Source: Pseudorhodoferax aquiterrae (GTDB taxonomy: Bacteria; Pseudomonadota; Gammaproteobacteria; Burkholderiales; Burkholderiaceae_C). Taken from it: a DNA stretch of 64,000 bases. The notes under the pieces are model-generated. The model searched no databases and was not told the origin of the DNA. It worked only from the letters and a program-made list of their open reading frames with translations. Below are positions 1 to 7,376 of the stretch, in pieces; positions within the stretch are counted from its first letter, which is position 1, and each line of letters opens with the position of its first letter. The DNA lies in NCBI RefSeq assembly GCF_014652235.1, contig NZ_BMYK01000001.1, positions 186,001 to 250,000 on the forward strand. The letters are read 5' to 3'. The translations under genes and the position numbers were made by a program.

Positions 1-148
1 GCTCGTCGACGTAGTCGATCACCCGTTCGAACGATGCAAGCGTCAGGTCATTGACCAGTTCCGTGGTCGAGCGCGGTACCGCATGAAACAGCAGGACCGA
101 CAGTTTTTCCTGTGCAAGAATCTTGAGTGCCAAGTCGCCGAAATGCAT
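1..148 (-). CDS. Polysaccharide deacetylase family protein, N-terminal fragment (cut by window edge)
   Basis: Only the first 49 codons are in the window. They read MHFGDLALKILAQ, then a strand with LSVLLFHAV, then NDLTLASFERVIDYV. This is the usual opening of NodB-type polysaccharide deacetylases, where the first metal-site strand is followed by the segment that selects the substrate. A GGGAAGAAA ribosome site sits just before the ATG. The gene diverges from the ExoV-like gene with an 84-bp gap. A deacetylase of this type is a regular member of exosortase-A/PEP-CTERM polysaccharide loci, which fits the neighbours. The catalytic Asp and His motifs lie outside the window, so the family call rests on the N-terminal pattern and context only. 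Confidence 0.6.
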   Translation of the reverse strand, partial: MHFGDLALKILAQEKLSVLLFHAVPRSTTELVNDLTLASFERVIDYVDE

Positions 149-232
149 TTTCTTCCCTTTGCCCGGGGCGAGGATAGCATGCGCAGCCGTGGCTGCATGC
201 CGATGTTTCTTTTGACCATTTGCGAGGAATAA

Positions 233-1144
233 TTGCTGAAGCTGTTTTACTACCGGGATGGACGCGGTAATTTTGGCGACGATCTGAATCCATGGATCTG
301 GTATTCCTTGTATCCCGGGATGTTCGATGATCAGGCGCCGGACCACATGCTTGGTATTGGAACGCTGATCAATGACCGAGCGCCGCGCAACGGCAGAATC
401 TGGGTTTGCGGCTCAGGGGCTGGATACCATGGTGCTGCGCCCGTGAGCGAGAACTGGAATTTTGTGTTCGTGCGCGGCCCGAGAACCGCAGCCCGAATGC
501 AGTTGCCGCTCGACAAGGCAATCACAGATCCCGCAATTCTCGTCGCCGATTTGCTCGACCGGCGACCGCGGCAGGCATCGTCGATCTGCTACATGCCGCA
601 CCACGACAGCATTTGGCGCGCCGATTGGCGTGGAATATGCAAGAAGTTGGGCCTGGTTTATCTCGATCCGGCGGATGATATTCACGAAACCATTTTCAAG
701 ATGTGCCGGAGCAAGTTTGTGATTGCAGAGGCCATGCATGCTGCCATCGTTGCCGATGCGTTGCGGGTGCCTTGGGTTCCGGTCAAGGCGTACTCCCACA
801 TCCTCGATTTTAAGTGGCAGGATTGGGCGGAATCCCTGGCCCTGGATTACCAGCCGGAGACATTGCCGGAGGTTTGGGATGTCGAGCAGTTCCGCAGTCG
901 GGGGGAAATCTTCAAGAGCAATGTGAAGAAACGGCTCATGCGGATGGGAATGGACGCGTCGAATTGGACGCCGCCGTTGCCGGACAACAATGCCAGCCGG
1001 GCCATGGGCCCTTTGCTCGAGCGTCTGGCGGATTGTCGCGACAGGGCTTCCGTCGTGCTGAGTTCTGACCACGCCCACCACGAAGCCAGGCGGCGCATTC
1101 TTGCAACGATGGATGCGTTTGCGGCGAGCCGTGATGCCGCCTGA
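233..1144 (+). CDS. ExoV-like polysaccharide pyruvyl transferase family protein
   Basis: The 303-residue product begins LKLFYYRDGRGNFGDDLNPWIW, the signature N-terminus of ExoV-type polysaccharide pyruvyl transferases. These move pyruvate from phosphoenolpyruvate to a sugar as a ketal in exopolysaccharides. A later segment, FVFVRGPRTA followed by AITDPAILVADL, matches the conserved RG(P)xT and DPA(I/L)L motifs of the PF04230 fold. No signal peptide or membrane segment is seen, so it should act in the cytoplasm on lipid-linked units. The start is a TTG with GAGGA about six bases upstream; no in-frame ATG lies before the conserved motif. The FemAB-like gene follows 12 bp later, probably in the same transcript. 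The exact sugar acceptor cannot be read from sequence. Confidence 0.82.
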   Translation: MLKLFYYRDGRGNFGDDLNPWIWYSLYPGMFDDQAPDHMLGIGTLINDRAPRNGRIWVCGSGAGYHGAAPVSENWNFVFVRGPRTAARMQLPLDKAITDPAILVADLLDRRPRQASSICYMPHHDSIWRADWRGICKKLGLVYLDPADDIHETIFKMCRSKFVIAEAMHAAIVADALRVPWVPVKAYSHILDFKWQDWAESLALDYQPETLPEVWDVEQFRSRGEIFKSNVKKRLMRMGMDASNWTPPLPDNNASRAMGPLLERLADCRDRASVVLSSDHAHHEARRRILATMDAFAASRDAA

Positions 1145-1156
1145 ACGTGGCCGCCG

Positions 1157-2275
1157 ATGCAGGTTCGGCTAATGCCGCCCTCCGCCGCACCGGAACGGAT
1201 GGTGCCGCGACCCGGCGGGCCGCGACTGGAGGTTCTGGCCGATTTTTCCCAGATGCAGGCGTTCCTCGCGCTGGCCTCGCCGGAGGCGGGGCCGAATGCC
1301 GAGGTGTTCCAGACCGTCGAGTGGCTGCGGCATCTGGCGCAGCATGGTTTCGAGGCAGCGCCCCGCTGTTGGCTGGTCGGACTGGTGTTCGGCCCGCAGC
1401 AGCCCCGGTGTGCGTTGGCGCTGTCCTTGGCCGACGGCCGAGTGCGTGCGCTGAGCAACTACTACAGCAGCGTGTTCGGCCCGGTGGGCGAGAGCGAAGC
1501 GTCGGTCGCTTGGACCTTGCTGGCCGAAGCCCTGCACGGTCATTCCTCCGGCGCTGTCGTTGATCTCCAGCCGCTCGATGCCCAAGCGCCTTGGGTGGCG
1601 TCCATGGTGGCGGCGCTGCGCGTGGCGGGCTACCGGGTCGATCGCTATTTCTGCTTCGGCAACTGGTACCTGCCCGTGGTGCACGCCAGCTTCGCCGAGT
1701 ACCTGCGCGAGCGGCCGTCCCCCTTGCGCAACAGCATCGAGCGTGGCCGTCGGCGACTGCAGCGGGCGGGCCATGGAGTGCGCATTCAGGCCGATGCCGG
1801 ACCGGGACTGGAGGGGGAGATCGCTGCCTTCGAGAGCGTTTACCGGCGCAGCTGGAAAGCCCCCGAGCCGTGTCCCACGTTCATGCCGGGACTGATCCGC
1901 CTGGCAGCCGCGCAGGGCTGGCTGCGCCTCGGCGTGTTGCGGGTGCAGGGCGAGCCGGTCGCCGCCCAGCTCTGGCTGGTCCATGCCGGCAAGGCGAACA
2001 TTTACAAGTTGGCCTACGTCGAAGGATTCGAGCGCTTCTCGCCTGGATCGGTGTTGACGGCCGCGCTGATGGCCCACGTCATGGAAGTCGACCGCGTGCG
2101 GGAGGTGGACTATTTGACCGGCGACGACGCCTACAAGAAGGATTGGATGAGCCATCGGCGCGAGCGCATCGGCCTGATTGCCTTCCATCCGAGGCGCCTG
2201 CGCGGCTGGCTGGAAGCGGCACGCCATTTCGGTGGGAAGGGATGGCGCCGTCTGCGGTCGCGGGCAGTGCCGTAG
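1157..2275 (+). CDS. FemAB/BioF2-like GNAT family acyltransferase of the glycan locus
   Basis: The 372-residue protein carries the BioF2-like double-GNAT fold. The N-terminal half contains the segment AEVFQTVEWLRHLAQ (about residues 50-65). The C-terminal half has QGEPVAAQLWLVHAGKANIYKLAY followed by a LTGDDAYKKDWMS signature. This last pattern is typical of the FemAB-related acyltransferases recurring in exosortase-A/PEP-CTERM polysaccharide loci, where they are thought to acylate an amino sugar or an aminoacyl group. No transmembrane segment is visible. ATG 1157 has no clear ribosome site; ATG 1199, preceded by GGAACGG, is an alternative. The gene ends 10 bp from the convergent hydrolase gene. 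It fits a role in loading the acyl group made by the ligase/ACP pair nearby, but that is inference. Confidence 0.8.
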   Translation: MQVRLMPPSAAPERMVPRPGGPRLEVLADFSQMQAFLALASPEAGPNAEVFQTVEWLRHLAQHGFEAAPRCWLVGLVFGPQQPRCALALSLADGRVRALSNYYSSVFGPVGESEASVAWTLLAEALHGHSSGAVVDLQPLDAQAPWVASMVAALRVAGYRVDRYFCFGNWYLPVVHASFAEYLRERPSPLRNSIERGRRRLQRAGHGVRIQADAGPGLEGEIAAFESVYRRSWKAPEPCPTFMPGLIRLAAAQGWLRLGVLRVQGEPVAAQLWLVHAGKANIYKLAYVEGFERFSPGSVLTAALMAHVMEVDRVREVDYLTGDDAYKKDWMSHRRERIGLIAFHPRRLRGWLEAARHFGGKGWRRLRSRAVP

Positions 2276-2285
2276 CGCGGGTCCT

Positions 2286-3140
2286 TCAGCCCAGTTCGCG
2301 CAGCCAGGCGAGCGTCGCTTGCTCGGCTGCCATGCGGGCCGGTGCCGCAGACAAAGTGTGGTCGGCGCCGGTGATATGCCGCCACACGACATCTTGCCGC
2401 CCGCGCGCGCCGGCCCACATCTTGTCGCTTCGGTACTGCTCTTCGAATTCGCGGGCCGTCCAGTCGGTGTCGCTCAGAAGAACCAGCAGGCCGCCACCGA
2501 AACTCTGCCATCCGCTGGCCATGCACTCTTGAAAGCTGCGCTGCTTCTGCCTCGGCTGTCGGCGCAGGCGCCTCAGATTGCGCAGAAGGTCTTGGATGGC
2601 CCGCAGGCCGATACCTCCGCGCAACAGCTTGTTCCAGAAGGCACGCTGCAGCAAGCGCTGCCGGTAGTAATGCTTGACATGCGTGTGCGCCAGGCTCTCT
2701 TCCGAACGGACCCATGGGTTGAGCAAAGCCAGGCCCGCGATGCGGGCATCGCGCGCGGTATCCACATACAGCAGGCACGCGGAGGCGCCATCGCACAAAC
2801 CCCATAAAGCGACGCGCTCGACCCCAGGCGTTGTCAACAGGGCATCGATTCCTGCGGCGATATCGTCGTGCAACTCGTCGAAGCTGCGTGGCGTCCCCGT
2901 GCTGTCGCCCATGCCACGGACGTCGAAACGCAGCGTGGCGTGGCCGTGCATTGCCAGCCAGCGCGCCAGCGCCACGAATTGCCGATGGCTGCCGATGCGC
3001 ACCTGCGGCCCGCCGACCACGATGAGCACGCCCAGGGCCCGAACGGGCGCATCGGTCGGCATGGCGAGCACGCCCTGCAGGGTTTCACCGGCACAGTCGA
3101 ACGACAGCGCTGCTTCGCGACACAGGGCCGCCGGTGTCAT
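2286..3140 (-). CDS. Alpha/beta hydrolase, exosortase-A-associated hydrolase 1 family
   Basis: The 284-residue product is an alpha/beta hydrolase. Visible motifs are VVGGPQVRIGSHRQF (about 41-55, oxyanion region), LRFDVRGMGDSTG (70-82) and a nucleophile elbow GLCDG (114-118) with Cys116 where most relatives have Ser. This combination matches the hydrolase-1 family (TIGR03100) tied to exosortase-A polysaccharide loci. The open frame runs further upstream, but ATG 3140 forms a 4-bp ATGA overlap with the stop of hydrolase 2 and begins right at the conserved region, so I chose it. ACP, hydrolase 2 and hydrolase 1 overlap in series and must be one transcript. Its substrate is unknown; release or editing of acyl chains from the ACP is a reasonable guess. 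Confidence 0.85.
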   Translation of the reverse strand: MTPAALCREAALSFDCAGETLQGVLAMPTDAPVRALGVLIVVGGPQVRIGSHRQFVALARWLAMHGHATLRFDVRGMGDSTGTPRSFDELHDDIAAGIDALLTTPGVERVALWGLCDGASACLLYVDTARDARIAGLALLNPWVRSEESLAHTHVKHYYRQRLLQRAFWNKLLRGGIGLRAIQDLLRNLRRLRRQPRQKQRSFQECMASGWQSFGGGLLVLLSDTDWTAREFEEQYRSDKMWAGARGRQDVVWRHITGADHTLSAAPARMAAEQATLAWLRELG

Positions 3141-4000
3141 GGTGTAGAGGCCCCTGACAATGCCGCGGTCGTCGCGCTCAACAACAAGGGTGCTTCTTCC
3201 ATTTCTGCGGACTGCCAGAACGCAGGGCCGTGCACCGCCTCGCCGTGCGTCTGCCAACCGGCCTGTTTCCAGCGTTCCAACGTCCGCGTGCAGAGAGGAC
3301 TCAGGGCGCAGGCGGCGGCCGTCGTCGTCTCCAGCCAGACGAGCCGGCGGTCGGCACCGGCGGCGACGGGCGGGATCAACTTGCTCGCCTCAAGGCCGGC
3401 GGCCAGCGTGGGGTGGAGGGAATAGCCTGCGATCTGCAGCGTCTCGCCCTGCGTCAGTTGCCGTCGCAAAGCTTCCATGGCGCCATTGCCACGGCCTGCA
3501 GCGCCCGGTGCCGCCAGCATGTCCGCCGCCAGCCGCAGCCGCAGGAACTGCTGCAACTGCGCTGCCCCGTCGGCAAAAGCCGGCTGCCACAGCAGCAGGT
3601 GGCAAGGGCGGTCCATGGCACGGGCGGCATCCGCGGCGAGCAAGCTGCCCGCACGCACCCCCCAAAGCCACAGCGGCAGCGCTGCGTGCCGCGGGTCGGC
3701 GTCGACGAGCCAGCTGCAGGCTTGTAGCAAATCCTCGACCCAGATGTCCCAGCGGGCATCGCCGAAGTCGCCGTCGCTGTCACCACAGCCAAGCAGGTCG
3801 ATCTGCAATACCGCGAACCCGGCAGTTGCCAGGCCGCGCGCCTGCAGCGCCGCCATGCGACGTGTCTTGTTCAGCTCTTCAGCAAAGGCATGCACATGCA
3901 GTACGAGGCCGTGCGGCATGCCGTGCGCCGCATGAAAGATGCAATAGCGCTGGCCATGGCGAGCCGACAGAAAGAAGGCCGCAGGACCGCGCGCCGTCAT
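3137..4000 (-). CDS. Alpha/beta hydrolase-like protein, exosortase-A-associated hydrolase 2 family
   Basis: The 287-residue product shows the hydrolase-2 (TIGR03101) pattern: GLVLHVHAFAEELNKTRRM (about 31-49), then LQIDLLGCGDSDGDF (65-79), then WLWGVRAGSLLA (111-122). At the point where a canonical alpha/beta hydrolase has its GxSxG elbow, this protein has G-V-R-A-G with Arg116, so it lacks the usual nucleophile. As I recall the family, this position is often not Ser, so it may be a non-catalytic partner or use another residue. It overlaps the ACP upstream and hydrolase 1 downstream by 4 bp each (ATGA junctions), showing tight translational coupling. No export signal is seen. Confidence 0.83.
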   Translation of the reverse strand: MTARGPAAFFLSARHGQRYCIFHAAHGMPHGLVLHVHAFAEELNKTRRMAALQARGLATAGFAVLQIDLLGCGDSDGDFGDARWDIWVEDLLQACSWLVDADPRHAALPLWLWGVRAGSLLAADAARAMDRPCHLLLWQPAFADGAAQLQQFLRLRLAADMLAAPGAAGRGNGAMEALRRQLTQGETLQIAGYSLHPTLAAGLEASKLIPPVAAGADRRLVWLETTTAAACALSPLCTRTLERWKQAGWQTHGEAVHGPAFWQSAEMEEAPLLLSATTAALSGASTP

Positions 4001-4254
4001 GCGTCGCGCTGCAGCACGTCGTCGATGAACGCGGCCAGCGAGCCGACCGTGGCAAACACGCTGCCGTCAAGTTCGTCGTCGGGCAGCATCACGCCGAAAT
4101 GCTGCTCCAACGCAGCGATCAGCGACACGACTGCCATCGAGTCGAGTTCAGGCAGAGCACCAAGCAAGGGGGTGGACGCATCGAAGTCCTCGCTGCGACC
4201 TGCGAGGCCCAGGGCTTCGTCCAGCACATGCAGTACGTCGGGCAATACAGACAT
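3997..4254 (-). CDS. Acyl carrier protein of the exosortase-A-associated set
   Basis: This is an 85-residue acidic protein of acyl carrier size. The carrier motif is LDSMAVVSLI, with Ser39 as the expected 4'-phosphopantetheine attachment site. A hydrophobic helix II follows, and the tail FATVGSLAAFIDDVL is typical of dedicated carrier proteins. The gene starts 61 bp from the divergent acyl-CoA ligase and overlaps hydrolase 2 by 4 bp. The most economical reading is that the ligase activates an acid and loads it on this carrier, and the two hydrolases and the FemAB-like protein process it. No phosphopantetheinyl transferase is in the window. Confidence 0.9.
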   Translation of the reverse strand: MSVLPDVLHVLDEALGLAGRSEDFDASTPLLGALPELDSMAVVSLIAALEQHFGVMLPDDELDGSVFATVGSLAAFIDDVLQRDA

Positions 4255-4315
4255 CGTGACGGGAGAGAGAGAAGGAGGGCCATTCTAGGGTTGGGGGGCA
4301 TGCGATACTTTTTCG

Positions 4316-5908
4316 ATGCCCACCCCCGTGCTGCTCCCGGACCTGTTGGCGCAGTCCGCCGAACGCTGGCCCCATGCCGACGCGCTGCGCAGCGATGGCT
4401 GCGCCATTGCCTACGAGACCTTGCAGGCAGCCGTGACAGCCCACCGGGACGGATTGCTGGGCCTGGAAATCGGCCGCGCCGACCGCGTCGCCGTCTGGCT
4501 CGACAAGTCTCCCGAAACCGTCGTGGCCTGCTTCGGCGCTGCGGCAGCAGGTGCGGTGTTCGTGCCGGTCAACCCAGTGCTCAAGCCCATGCAGGTTGCG
4601 CATGTTCTGGCCGACAGCGGTGCGAAGGTGCTCGTGACGTCGCGCCAGCGCCTGGCCTTGCTCGCGTCCATGCTGGGCAACTGCGCAGCCCTGCGGCATA
4701 TCGTGCTGACGGGCTCGGCAGACGGCATGCCCGAGGTGTGTCGCGATGGGCTGGCACTGCACAGCTGGCATGCCCTGGCGCGGAGCCCGGCGCGCGTGTC
4801 CCACCGCGTGATCGACACCGACATGGCGGCCATTCTCTACACGTCGGGCAGTACCGGTTTGCCCAAGGGCGTGGTGTTGTCGCACCGCAATCTCGTGGCT
4901 GGGGCGACAAGCGTTTCTTCCTATCTCGAGAACCATCCCGGCGATACCTTGCTGGCTGCACTGCCGCTGTCCTTCGATGCCGGCTTCAGCCAGTTGACGA
5001 CCGGCTTCCACAGCGGTGCCAGCGTGGTGCTGTTGAATTACCTGTTGCCACGCGATGTGCTTCGCAGCATGGACCGAGAGCGTGTGACCGGCATCACGGC
5101 AGTCCCTCCGCTGTACATCCAACTGGCAACGCTCGATTGGCCACCGGCCATCGCGCAGCATCTGCGCTACTTCGCCAATACGGGCGGCCACATGCCACGC
5201 GAAACCCTCGCCGCGTTGCGCAGGCGGGTGCCGCAAGCCCGGCCGTTTCTGATGTACGGCTTGACGGAGGCCTTTCGATCGACCTATTTGCCGCCGCACG
5301 AGGTCGACCGCCGGCCCGATTCGATCGGCAAGGCCATCCCCAATGCGGAAATCCTCGTCTTGCGAGAGGACGGCACGCCCTGCGCACCGAACGAACCCGG
5401 TGAACTCGTGCACCGCGGGGCGCTGGTCAGCATGGGCTACTGGAACGATCCGGAGCGGACGGCCGAGCGCTTTCGGCTGCTGCCCGCCAGGGCAGCCGGC
5501 TTGCCGCTGCCCGAAACCGCGGTGTTCTCCGGCGACACCGTGCGCATGGACAGCGAAGGCTTCCTGTACTTCATCGGTCGGCGCGACGAGATGATCAAGT
5601 CGTCGGGTTACCGCATCAGCCCGACCGAAGTGGAGGAATTGCTCTACGACACCGGGCTCGTGGGGGAATGCGCTGCTTGGGGTGTCGCGCACCCGACGCT
5701 GGGGCAGGTCGTCCACGTCGTCGTCACGCCAGCGCCGGACGGAGCACTGGACGTGGAGCGGTTGATGACCATTTGTCGCTCACGCATGCCGGCCTACATG
5801 GTGCCCGCGCATGTCGATGTGAAGACAGGGCCGTTGCCGCGCAATGCCAACGGCAAGATCGACCGCAAGGCGCTCGCGGCTTCCACGGAGCAATCCCATG
5901 GCCATTGA
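4316..5908 (+). CDS. Acyl-CoA/acyl-ACP ligase (AMP-forming), exosortase-A-associated
   Basis: This 530-residue adenylate-forming enzyme has all the core ANL motifs: the phosphate loop TSGSTGLPKG (176-185), YGLTE (314-318), GDTVRMD (406-412), GRRDEMIKSSGYRISP for the hinge and A8 loop (421-436), and the C-terminal lysine in NGKIDRK (Lys514). It therefore should adenylate a carboxylic acid and pass it to CoA or to the neighbouring carrier protein. Length and context match the ligase family (TIGR03098) of exosortase-A loci. It has no membrane segments. It is divergent from the ACP gene and overlaps the PLP decarboxylase by 11 bp. The substrate acid is not predictable here; an amino acid is possible given the decarboxylase partner. 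Confidence 0.88.
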   Translation: MPTPVLLPDLLAQSAERWPHADALRSDGCAIAYETLQAAVTAHRDGLLGLEIGRADRVAVWLDKSPETVVACFGAAAAGAVFVPVNPVLKPMQVAHVLADSGAKVLVTSRQRLALLASMLGNCAALRHIVLTGSADGMPEVCRDGLALHSWHALARSPARVSHRVIDTDMAAILYTSGSTGLPKGVVLSHRNLVAGATSVSSYLENHPGDTLLAALPLSFDAGFSQLTTGFHSGASVVLLNYLLPRDVLRSMDRERVTGITAVPPLYIQLATLDWPPAIAQHLRYFANTGGHMPRETLAALRRRVPQARPFLMYGLTEAFRSTYLPPHEVDRRPDSIGKAIPNAEILVLREDGTPCAPNEPGELVHRGALVSMGYWNDPERTAERFRLLPARAAGLPLPETAVFSGDTVRMDSEGFLYFIGRRDEMIKSSGYRISPTEVEELLYDTGLVGECAAWGVAHPTLGQVVHVVVTPAPDGALDVERLMTICRSRMPAYMVPAHVDVKTGPLPRNANGKIDRKALAASTEQSHGH

Positions 5909-7154
5909 ACGCCGCCCACCTGCGCGGCCACTGCTCCAGCATGTGGCGATGTCGCAATTCCCCGTACGCGCCGGCGAACTCATCGTCGGAGGCATGTCGC
6001 TCACGCGGCTGGCCGCCAGGGTCGGACAGACTCCGTTCTATGCATACGACCGAGGGCTGCTCCGCGACCGCGTTGCACAGTTGCGTTCCGCGCTGCCGGC
6101 GGCGGTGAAGCTGCATTACGCAATGAAGGCCAACCCCATGCCGGCGCTGGTGTGCTTCATGGCGACCCTTGTGGATGGCGTCGACGTCGCCTCTGCAGGG
6201 GAACTGCAGGTGGCCCTGGACGGCGGCGCAGATCCCCAGGAAATCAGCTTTGCGGGGCCCGGCAAGCGCGATGCGGAACTGCGCCAAGCCGTTGCGGCCG
6301 GCGTTCTGGTGAACCTGGAGTCGGCGCGCGAGATCAGGCCGCTGGCGGCGGCCTCGCAAGAGCTCGGTCTGCCGGCGCGGGTCGCTGTACGCGTGAACCC
6401 CGACTTCGAGCTCAAGGGCTCCGGCATGAAGATGGGCGGCGGCCCGAAGCCATTCGGCGTCGACGCCGAGGCCGTGCCCGCACTGCTGCGCCACATCGCC
6501 GCGGCGGGGCTGCAGTTCGAGGGCTTCCATCTGTTTGCGGGCTCGCAGAACCTCAGGGCCGAGGCGATCTGTGAGGCGCAACGGCAGTCTTATGCGTTGG
6601 CCGTACGCTTGGCCGCTAACGCGCCCGCGCCAGTCCGATCTGTGAACCTCGGGGGCGGATTCGGCATACCGTACTTTCCCGGCGAGAGCCGATTGGATCT
6701 GGCTCCGATCGGCGACAACCTCGCCGTGCTTGTCGAGCGAGCAGCGCGGGAAGTGCCGGCGGCAACTCTGGTACTCGAGCTAGGGCGCTTTCTGGTCGGT
6801 GAAGCGGGAATCTATGTGTGTCGTGTGATCGACAGCAAGATCTCTCGAGGCGAACGGTTCGTCGTAACTGACGGGGGGCTGCACCACCATCTTGCGGCGA
6901 CCGGAAACTTTGGCCAGGTTGTCCGGCGAAACTACCCGGTAGGACTGGGTTCCCAGATGACCACGCCCCCGAGCGGGCTCGCCACCGTAACTGGGCCTTT
7001 GTGTACACCACTCGACAAATTGGCGGAGCAAGTGCCTCTTGCAGATGCCCTCATTGGCGAACTGGTCGTGATCTTCCAGTCGGGCGCTTACGGCGCCAGC
7101 GCCAGCCCTGAGCGCTTTCTACTGCACCCTGCTTGTGCACAGGTGCTGATTTAG
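5898..7154 (+). CDS. PLP-dependent decarboxylase (ornithine/DAP/arginine family 2), exosortase-A-associated
   Basis: This 418-residue fold-type III PLP enzyme is related to diaminopimelate and ornithine decarboxylases. The Schiff-base lysine lies in HYAMKANP (Lys77). The phosphate-binding Gly stretch is LGGGFGIPYFPGE, the substrate region is ELGRFLVGEAGIY, and the C-terminal active-site segment from the partner subunit is SGAYGASASPERF. This matches the decarboxylase family (TIGR03099) of exosortase-A polysaccharide loci. I chose ATG 5898 because GGAG precedes it by seven bases; an earlier in-frame ATG at 5844 lies deep in the ligase gene. Together with the ligase it may make an amine or decarboxylated amino acid that decorates the polysaccharide. 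That role is inference. Confidence 0.86.
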   Translation: MAIERRPPARPLLQHVAMSQFPVRAGELIVGGMSLTRLAARVGQTPFYAYDRGLLRDRVAQLRSALPAAVKLHYAMKANPMPALVCFMATLVDGVDVASAGELQVALDGGADPQEISFAGPGKRDAELRQAVAAGVLVNLESAREIRPLAAASQELGLPARVAVRVNPDFELKGSGMKMGGGPKPFGVDAEAVPALLRHIAAAGLQFEGFHLFAGSQNLRAEAICEAQRQSYALAVRLAANAPAPVRSVNLGGGFGIPYFPGESRLDLAPIGDNLAVLVERAAREVPAATLVLELGRFLVGEAGIYVCRVIDSKISRGERFVVTDGGLHHHLAATGNFGQVVRRNYPVGLGSQMTTPPSGLATVTGPLCTPLDKLAEQVPLADALIGELVVIFQSGAYGASASPERFLLHPACAQVLI

Positions 7155-7179
7155 CCTAATGTGTGATGGCCGTAAGCTC

Positions 7180-7195
7180 CGCCGTCGACTGATCA
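7180..7195. repeat. 16-bp direct repeat, copy 1
   Basis: CGCCGTCGACTGATCA occurs here and again at 7361-7376, in the same orientation, 181 bp apart. The bases on either side differ, so the match is exactly 16 bp. Copy 2 ends immediately before the flippase ATG. This could be a regulator site or a recombination scar where the variable glycan genes join the conserved accessory genes. Confidence 0.6.
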
Positions 7196-7228
7196 TAGTG
7201 CGTGCGTATGATGCGGCTCTGCCATTTG

Positions 7229-7238
7229 CCCCCCCCCC
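7229..7238. repeat. Poly-C tract (10 C) in the flippase upstream region
   Basis: Ten consecutive C residues sit between the two 16-bp repeats, in a 222-bp intergenic stretch without a credible gene. Homopolymers of this length can slip during replication, so the tract could alter promoter spacing. It is the only such run I noticed in the window. Its effect is unproven. Confidence 0.55.
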
Positions 7239-7360
7239 GATCTCATGAGTTGCCAGTCTCCGGTTTTGCATGCTTGCGGGCAGAGCAACGTGTGCCCTTC
7301 ACTTCCAACATGCATGAAGTTGCTGTTGGCGATCAAGCCAGCGGCTGGCGTTGCAGCCCA

Positions 7361-7376
7361 CGCCGTCGACTGATCA
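7361..7376. repeat. 16-bp direct repeat, copy 2
   Basis: Second exact copy of CGCCGTCGACTGATCA (first at 7180-7195). Its last base is directly adjacent to the ATG of the flippase gene, so the repeat occupies the place where a ribosome site would be expected. No good Shine-Dalgarno sequence is visible for that gene. Confidence 0.6.
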
